A stretch of 64,000 bases of DNA, taken from CAYPGJ01 sp050174775. GTDB taxonomy: Bacteria > Planctomycetota > Phycisphaerae > Phycisphaerales > UBA1924. Location: NCBI GenBank assembly GCA_050174775.1, contig JBFXJP010000003.1, forward strand, positions 1 through 64,000. Reading direction: 5' to 3'. The position numbers and the translations under genes were made by a program. Each line of letters begins with the position of its first letter. Positions within the stretch are counted from its first letter, which is position 1. Below are positions 58,894 through 64,000 of this stretch, one piece after another. The notes under the pieces were generated by a model that saw only the letters and a program-made list of their open reading frames with translations, did no database searches and had not been told where the DNA came from.

Positions 58894-59508
58894 ATGAGAG
58901 CTGAGTCTGTTATCGCGTCCATCGTTGCCGCCGCGCTCGCCGCCTCGGCCTCGGCCGGCGTCAACGCCATCCGCCTCGACATCAACGGCGCCGCCACCAA
59001 CTCCGGCGGGCCCTTCGCAGGCGTCGCCCACACCGGCGCACTCGTCGTCTCCAACGACGCGAACACCTCCTTCGTCGGCGCCTCCCTCAACGCCAACCCC
59101 GTCGTCCCAACAGGCGCCGTCTCCTTCCTCAACACCGTCATCGACACCGTCCTCGGCGCCACCACCGGCGGCGTCTTCACCATCATCCTCGACCAGGGAG
59201 AGACCCTCACCGGCGCCCTCTCCGGCGGCGGCTCCATCTTCCCCCAGGCCGGCGAAGGCTTCTCTATCGACAGCCTCGTCTTCACCGCCACCTTCTCCAA
59301 CCTCATCGGCGGCACGCACTTCGGCGGCGTCAACGTCGGTCAGTTCGGCACGTCCTTCTCCGGCTCCTTCCTCCTCTCCGCCTACGGCCCCGACGCCAAC
59401 GGCTTCGACGACAGCACCAACATCGAGATCTTCCTCGACATCCCCACCCCCGGCTCCTTCGCGCTCGCGGCCCTCGCCGGCCTCACCGCGATCCGCCGCC
59501 GCCGCTGA
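58894..59508 (+). CDS. PEP-CTERM protein, cluster paralogue 5
   Basis: 204 aa from ATG 58894, with GGAGGAGC upstream. Signal peptide ends near ASA. Shared blocks: LDINGAATN, FAGVAHTG, VSNDANTSFVG, IILDQGETLTG, FPQAGEGFSIDSLVF, THFGGVNVGQFG, GPDANGFDDSTNIEIFL. Tail IPTPGSFAL, RRRR. Only 75 bp separate its start from the previous terminator, so its promoter must be short, overlapping or within that terminator region. Confidence 0.85.
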   Translation: MRAESVIASIVAAALAASASAGVNAIRLDINGAATNSGGPFAGVAHTGALVVSNDANTSFVGASLNANPVVPTGAVSFLNTVIDTVLGATTGGVFTIILDQGETLTGALSGGGSIFPQAGEGFSIDSLVFTATFSNLIGGTHFGGVNVGQFGTSFSGSFLLSAYGPDANGFDDSTNIEIFLDIPTPGSFALAALAGLTAIRRRR

Positions 59509-59532
59509 TCCACACACATCCCGCGCAACAAC

Positions 59533-59571
59533 AAAGCCGTCCGGCGCATCAGCGCTCGGACGGCTTTGTTC
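59533..59571. terminator. Bidirectional terminator between the PEP-CTERM cluster and rmlB
   Basis: AAAGCCGTCCG (59533-59543) pairs with CGGACGGCTTT (59557-59567), with GCGC/GCGC inside. A/T runs on both sides suit the convergent rmlB gene. Confidence 0.85.
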
Positions 59572-59604
59572 CTGTCACTCGATCACGCCGCGCGCGATCC
59601 GCAC

Positions 59605-60636
59605 TCACACCCGCGACGCATACTGCCGCGCGTAATACTCCCGGTACGCGCCCGAACGCACTCGCTCCCACCACTCCCGGTTCGTCCGGTACCACTCCAC
59701 CGTCTCCTCCAGCGCCCCGGGCCACGCGCTCCGGCTCGGCTTCCACCCCAGCTCGCGCTGGATCTTCCCCGAATCGATCGCATACCGCCGGTCATGCCCG
59801 GGCCTGTCCTTCACCCGCTCGATCCACCCCTCATCCTTCCCCATGATCGACAGGATCAAATGCGTCAGCTCCAGGTTCGAACGCTCGTTGTTCCCGCCGA
59901 CGTTGTACACCTCCCCGGCCTTCCCTTTCTCCAGCACCGTCAGCACCGCCTCGCAGTGGTCCTCCACGTGCAGCCAGTCGCGCACGTTCAGACCGTCCCC
60001 GTACAGCGGAACCTTCTTCCCCTCCATCAGGTTCGTCACGAACAGCGGGATCACCTTCTCCGGAAACTGAAACGCACCGAAGTTGTTCGAGCACCGCGTG
60101 ATCATCGTCGGCATCCCGAACGTGTGATGCGCCGCGCGCACGAAGCAATCGCTCGCGGCTTTGCTCGCCGCGTACGGGCTGTTCGGCGCCAGCGGCGTCT
60201 CCTCCGTGAACTTCAGGTCCTCACGCTCCAGCGGCAACGACCCGTACACCTCGTCCGTGCTCACGTGCACGAACCGCTTCTCCAGCCCCCCCTTCGACGC
60301 CCGCACCGCGTCCAGCAACGCCTGCGTCCCCTGCACGTTGCTCCGCACGAACGGCCCCGAATCCAGAATCGACCGGTCCACGTGGCTCTCGGCCGCGAAG
60401 TGCACCACCCCGTCCACCCGCTCCACCAGCGGGTCCACCACCGCGCGATCCACGATGTCCCCCTTCACGAACTCGTGTGACCCGTCACCCTCCAGCGCGC
60501 GAAGATTCTCCAGGTTCCCCGAGTACGTCAGCGCATCCAGATTGATGATCTTCAACCCCGGACGATGCTTCCGCACGAAGTGCACGAAGTTCGACCCGAT
60601 AAACCCAGCGCCGCCCGTAACCAGAATCGTCCGCAT
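59605..60636 (-). CDS. rmlB: dTDP-glucose 4,6-dehydratase RmlB
   Basis: 343 aa from ATG 60636 (AAGGAG is 5 nt upstream; ATG 60639 is only 2 nt from it). TGGAGFIGSNFV is the NAD site, STDEVYG and YAASK the catalytic Asp/Glu and Tyr-x-x-x-Lys pair, and FPEKVIPLFV, GDGLNVRDWLHVEDHCEAV are family-typical. It forms dTDP-4-keto-6-deoxyglucose from RmlA product. It is followed downstream by nothing on its strand until the terminator. Confidence 0.95.
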   Translation of the reverse strand: MRTILVTGGAGFIGSNFVHFVRKHRPGLKIINLDALTYSGNLENLRALEGDGSHEFVKGDIVDRAVVDPLVERVDGVVHFAAESHVDRSILDSGPFVRSNVQGTQALLDAVRASKGGLEKRFVHVSTDEVYGSLPLEREDLKFTEETPLAPNSPYAASKAASDCFVRAAHHTFGMPTMITRCSNNFGAFQFPEKVIPLFVTNLMEGKKVPLYGDGLNVRDWLHVEDHCEAVLTVLEKGKAGEVYNVGGNNERSNLELTHLILSIMGKDEGWIERVKDRPGHDRRYAIDSGKIQRELGWKPSRSAWPGALEETVEWYRTNREWWERVRSGAYREYYARQYASRV

Positions 60637-60729
60637 CATCTCTCCTTAGCCTCCCCGGCCGTCTCAGGTTCGCGCCCTCCCTACGGATTCTGGGGGGGCG
60701 TGGCCGGGGCGAGCATACATCGGCGATGC

Positions 60730-61593
60730 TCACGCCTCTCCTTGCTCCCGCATCTCCACAAGCGTCCGCTCCAGCGACGCCCGCCAGTCCGGTATCTCCC
60801 CGATCAACGCCCGCGTCGGCCCCAGGTCCAGCACGCTGTACGCCGGACGCTTCGCGGGCCGAGGAAACTCCGCGCTCGAACACGGCTCCACACGGCACCG
60901 CGGATTCACCCACCCCGCCACCGCGCCCGCAAGATCAAACCACGTCGCCTCCCCGTCATCACACCCGTGCAAGGTCCCCCGCGCGCCCGCCGCAAGCAGT
61001 CTCACCGTCAGGTCCACCAGCGTCGCGCAGCATGTCGGCCGCCCGCGCTGATCATTCACCACGCGCAACGACTCCCGCTCCCTCGACGCCTTCGCGATCG
61101 TCCGCACGAAGTTCTTCCCGTGCGCCGCGTACAGCCACGACGTCCGCAACATCAGAAACGACGCGCCGCTCCCCTCCAGCGCCTCCTCCCCCGCGGCCTT
61201 GCTTCTCCCGTACGCGTTGATCGGACGCCGCGCCTCATCCACCCGATACGGCGCCGCACGCGCCTCCCCGTCGAACACGTAGTCCGTGCTGTAATGCACC
61301 AGCGTCGCGCCCACCTCCCGACATCGCGCCGCCAGCACGCCCACCGCATCCCCGTTGAGCCGCGTCGCCTCGGCCTCGTGCGCCTCCGCGCCGTCAACGT
61401 CCGTCCACGCCGCACAATTGATCACCACGCGCGTCCCCTCCCCCATCGCGCGCGCCACGCTCCCCGCGTCCGCAACATCACACGACGCGCGATCGAGCAG
61501 CCGCACGCCCTTCACACCCTCTCGCGCGATCCGCGCGCCCCACTCACGCCCGAGCATGCCCGCAGCGCCCGTCACCACCCATCCCTCACCCAT
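60730..61593 (-). CDS. rmlD: dTDP-4-dehydrorhamnose reductase RmlD
   Basis: 287 aa from ATG 61593 (TTG 61611 is a possible earlier start). GAAGMLGREW is the NAD(P) loop, NCAAWTDVDGAE, YSTDYVFDG, NAYGRSKAAGE (Tyr-x-x-x-Lys) and FPRPAKRPAYSVLDL follow. It reduces the rhamnose intermediate in the last step of dTDP-rhamnose synthesis. It lies 93 bp upstream of rmlB in the same direction; rmlA and the RmlC-like gene are separate, before the PEP-CTERM cluster. Confidence 0.93.
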   Translation of the reverse strand: MGEGWVVTGAAGMLGREWGARIAREGVKGVRLLDRASCDVADAGSVARAMGEGTRVVINCAAWTDVDGAEAHEAEATRLNGDAVGVLAARCREVGATLVHYSTDYVFDGEARAAPYRVDEARRPINAYGRSKAAGEEALEGSGASFLMLRTSWLYAAHGKNFVRTIAKASRERESLRVVNDQRGRPTCCATLVDLTVRLLAAGARGTLHGCDDGEATWFDLAGAVAGWVNPRCRVEPCSSAEFPRPAKRPAYSVLDLGPTRALIGEIPDWRASLERTLVEMREQGEA

Positions 61594-62123
61594 CGTCTCG
61601 CTGTTGCGCAAACCGAGTCTCCATCAGACGTTGACGATGCGCCGTCGCGCAGCACACGCGCCGCTGGACGCTCCTCGCGCAAGACGCTACCATCCTGATC
61701 GCCAATCGCACGTGCCGGAACGAATGCAGTATCCCCGACACGCCGCGACATGATCGGGGCTTTCGCGGGACGACACCGGGCCGTATCCGTCCAGAGCTTT
61801 CCGCGGGCCCACGCGAAATCCAGTTCTTCCCATGTCGTACCGCGTCCCTTGTAGCACGCGCCGACGGAGAAAAGCCATGCGAACGCGCATCCCGCAACGC
61901 GTACTCCACGGAACAGGTTTGCCCGCGCCGGTTGCGTCCCTGACGACGCGGTGCGCGGGCTGATCGGGGCGGCCCGGGATCATCCCCCTCCCGGCCGCCC
62001 AAGTCGAATGCATGGTTCAAGACCCTCGATGACCCATGCAAAAACGCCCCGTTCCACACGAACGGGGCGTTATCACTTTTGTGCTCGATCGCGACCCGCA
62101 GCGCTCCCCTCGGCGCTCGACCC
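61594..62123. other. Intergenic region between rmlD and the M3 peptidase gene
   Basis: 530 bp without a supported gene. It holds a hairpin of about 12 bp (GGGCGGCC at 61967-61974 with GGCCGCCC at 61993-62000, plus GGGA/TCCC inside). The open frames on either strand are compositional artefacts. The terminator of the peptidase gene is at 62041-62072. Confidence 0.5.
62037..62072 (-). terminator. Terminator of the M3 peptidase gene
   Basis: On the minus strand AACGCCCCGTT pairs with AACGGGGCGTT, followed by TTTTG. Confidence 0.85.
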
Positions 62124-64000
62124 TCACTTCACCCCGATCGCCTCCAGCAACGGCTCGATCGAACGCTCACGACCAAGGAACGCACGCACCGACTCCTCCG
62201 CGTCTCGGCTCCCGCCCGGCGCGTACACCTCGTTCCGCAAACGCATCCCGACCTCCTTGTCCATGAAACCCTTCGGCGCCTTCTCGAACACTGTCGCCAT
62301 GTCCTCCGCAATCGCCTTCGCCCACGAGTACCCGTAGTACCCGGCGTCGTACCCCGTCAGGTGCCCCCAGTACGCCCCGAAGTGCGAGCCCTGCGGCGGC
62401 GCCACGAACACCTCGCCGAACACCCGGTTGATGATCTGCTGGCAATCCTTCTTCTCGCCCGCCTTCGGCGCCATGTGGATCGACAGATCGCTCATCGCTA
62501 GCCCCACCTGTCGCGTGTAATACACCCCGCTCGTTGCCAGCTTCGCGGCCTTCATCCGCTCCAGCACGTCCGCGTCGATCTTCTGGCTCGAATCCCGATA
62601 GTCCGCGGCAAACCGGTCCAGCACGCCCGCGTCCCACGCCCAGGCCTCCAGCATCTGCGACGGCGCCTCCACGAAGTCACGCTCCACGTTCGTCCCCGCA
62701 AACTGGAAACGCTCCGCGCGCGTCAGGATCGTGTGCATCGCGTGACCGAACTCGTGGAACAGCGTCTCCAGCTCGTGGTGCGCCATCAGCGACGGCTTGT
62801 CGCCGCTCGCCTCCGGAAAGTTGCACACGAGCGCGGCCACCGGACGCTGATACCGCCCGTCCTTCAACCGCTTCCCCCCGATCACGTCGAACTGCGCGAA
62901 GTGGTTGTACTTGCCCCGCCGAGGGAACATGTCCAGGTAGAACATCCCCATCGGCTCACCGCTCGACGCATCGCTCACCATCCACAACGTCACGCCCGGC
63001 GCCCAGGGCTGCTCGTTCTTCAGCTCGTCAAACTTCAGCCCGAAGATCTGCTGGTAGATGTCGAACATCCCCGTCAGGCACGGCCCGTACGGGAAATACA
63101 CCCGCAGCGCTTCCGCATCCACCTCGAACTCCCGCTTCTTCAGCTGGTTCTCGTAGTACCTCCAGTCCCACGACATCACCGGCCCCGCGCTCCCCGTGTC
63201 CGACGCCTTCATCGCCGCAAACCGACCCATCTCCGCGTCGAACTTCGGACGCAACCCCACCCGCAAACGCTCCAGAAACTCCACCGCGCGAGCCCCCGTC
63301 TTCGCCATCCTCGGCTCCGTCTGGTAGTCCGCCCACGACGCATACCCCAGCAGCGTCGCGATCTCATCCCGGATCGCCACCAGCTCATTCAGGATCGGCC
63401 CGTTCTCGCTGTTCGCCAGCGACATCCGCGCCTCATCCAGCGCGCGCCGCGTCGCCTCAACATCAGCGTTCTGCATCACCACCATGTAGTCCGGCGTCAC
63501 GTTCGCACGCACCGCAAACTTCCCGTCCGCCTGCTTCGCCCGCTCAAGAAAGCTCGCCGGTACCCCCTGCATCTCTTCCGCCGTGAACAGCAGCGTCTTC
63601 TCCGCGTTCGTGATGTTCGTCCCGAACTCGTTCGACAACGCCGACAGCTTCTTCTGCAGCGCCTCCACCTTGTCCCGTGTCGACTTCTCCAGCGCCAGCC
63701 CCGCGCGCCGGTAGTCGCGCATCGTGTCCTTGTACAGCTTCAGATCCTCGCCCTTCATCGCGCCGCGCGCCCCCTTCTCGTACGCCTCCGAGAACGCCTT
63801 CACCGCCCCGTACACGTCCTCCCGGTACCGCACCCCCACCAGCCACTGCTCCAGCCGCGTCACGTGCTCGCTCGCGGCGTCGCGCATCCCGTCCTCCGGC
63901 TGCGTCTCCTTCATCAGCCACAGCCGGTTCATCACCGTCACCACCGGGTACAGAATGTCATCCAACGCGCCGATCGTGCTCTCGAACGTGGCCTTCGAGA
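62124..64000 (-). CDS. M3-family metallopeptidase (5' end outside window)
   Basis: At least 625 residues; the frame continues past the right edge, so this copy lacks the start. HEFGHAMH is the zinc motif of M3 peptidases, with downstream EAPSQMLEAWAWD (zinc-binding glutamate) and an upstream all-alpha scaffold (MKGEDLKLYKDTMRDYRRAGLALEK). OpdA/Dcp/thimet-type enzymes degrade oligopeptides. A visible signal sequence would lie outside the window, so the compartment is unknown. Confidence 0.88.
   Translation of the reverse strand, partial: SKATFESTIGALDDILYPVVTVMNRLWLMKETQPEDGMRDAASEHVTRLEQWLVGVRYREDVYGAVKAFSEAYEKGARGAMKGEDLKLYKDTMRDYRRAGLALEKSTRDKVEALQKKLSALSNEFGTNITNAEKTLLFTAEEMQGVPASFLERAKQADGKFAVRANVTPDYMVVMQNADVEATRRALDEARMSLANSENGPILNELVAIRDEIATLLGYASWADYQTEPRMAKTGARAVEFLERLRVGLRPKFDAEMGRFAAMKASDTGSAGPVMSWDWRYYENQLKKREFEVDAEALRVYFPYGPCLTGMFDIYQQIFGLKFDELKNEQPWAPGVTLWMVSDASSGEPMGMFYLDMFPRRGKYNHFAQFDVIGGKRLKDGRYQRPVAALVCNFPEASGDKPSLMAHHELETLFHEFGHAMHTILTRAERFQFAGTNVERDFVEAPSQMLEAWAWDAGVLDRFAADYRDSSQKIDADVLERMKAAKLATSGVYYTRQVGLAMSDLSIHMAPKAGEKKDCQQIINRVFGEVFVAPPQGSHFGAYWGHLTGYDAGYYGYSWAKAIAEDMATVFEKAPKGFMDKEVGMRLRNEVYAPGGSRDAEESVRAFLGRERSIEPLLEAIGVK

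Noticed and set aside
61967..62000. SRP, 6S or RNase P RNA
   Set aside because: None of the conserved motifs (GGAAGGAAGC-type loop, RNase P core or 6S bubble) is present.
61586..62059. Minus-strand frame of 157 residues
   Set aside because: Arg/Ser/Gly-rich, overlaps the rmlD start and the terminator of the peptidase gene; typical of GC-rich shadow frames.

Overview
The window is a GC-rich bacterial chromosome segment, most likely from a planctomycete of the class Phycisphaerae. This is inferred from the domain mix: an exosortase with short PEP-CTERM-type tails ending in RRRR, a very large beta-propeller/TPR protein, DciA-like and DUF5658-like proteins, and dockerin-like EF-hand pairs. No 16S gene is present, so the placement cannot be proved from the sequence.

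Left part, 1 to about 14.7 kb, is housekeeping. It holds a secreted protein cut by the left edge, LptB coupled to a PEGA lipoprotein, a DUF4870-like membrane protein, PdxA, and a tightly overlapping + strand operon (giant propeller/TPR exported protein, FKBP lipoprotein, DciA-like protein, threonine aldolase). A CNNM/CorC-type transporter, an Rrf2 regulator, lysyl-tRNA synthetase and a tRNA-Ala(GGC) with its terminator follow.

From 14.7 to 24 kb lie an exported amidohydrolase, purE-purK, and a repeat-rich accessory stretch at 18.2 to 20.8 kb. That stretch has nested palindromes, a 60-bp tandem palindromic repeat, and a 124-bp composite present as direct repeats on both sides of a small membrane-protein gene. 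A TPR protein and two PEP-CTERM proteins on the minus strand come next.

From 23.8 to 61.6 kb is one large exopolysaccharide and protein-sorting locus. It opens with a NusG-like antiterminator and a secreted dockerin/beta-helix protein. A chain of genes joined mostly by ATGA, GTGA or TGATG junctions follows: pyruvyltransferase, Wzx flippase, acyltransferase, FrhB-like protein, two polysaccharide deacetylases, two FemAB-like transferases, Wzy-like polymerase, glycosyltransferases, DegT aminotransferase, methyltransferase, split Alg14/Alg13-type glycosyltransferase, UDP-sugar dehydrogenase, RmlC-like cupin, nucleotidyltransferase-like protein, exosortase, EpsI, Wzz/BY-kinase fusion, polyprenyl-phosphate sugar transferase, giant TPR protein and RmlA. 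Five tandem paralogous PEP-CTERM proteins, with separate terminators, come next, then rmlB and rmlD on the opposite strand. The picture is Wzx/Wzy-type polysaccharide assembly, probably with rhamnose, pyruvyl, acyl and aminoacyl decorations, coupled to exosortase processing of at least seven candidate surface proteins encoded in the same window.

The right edge cuts an M3 metallopeptidase gene. The + strand appears C-rich in the flanks whichever way genes point, but G-rich from about 24 to 41 kb, which suggests that the core of the locus was inverted or acquired.
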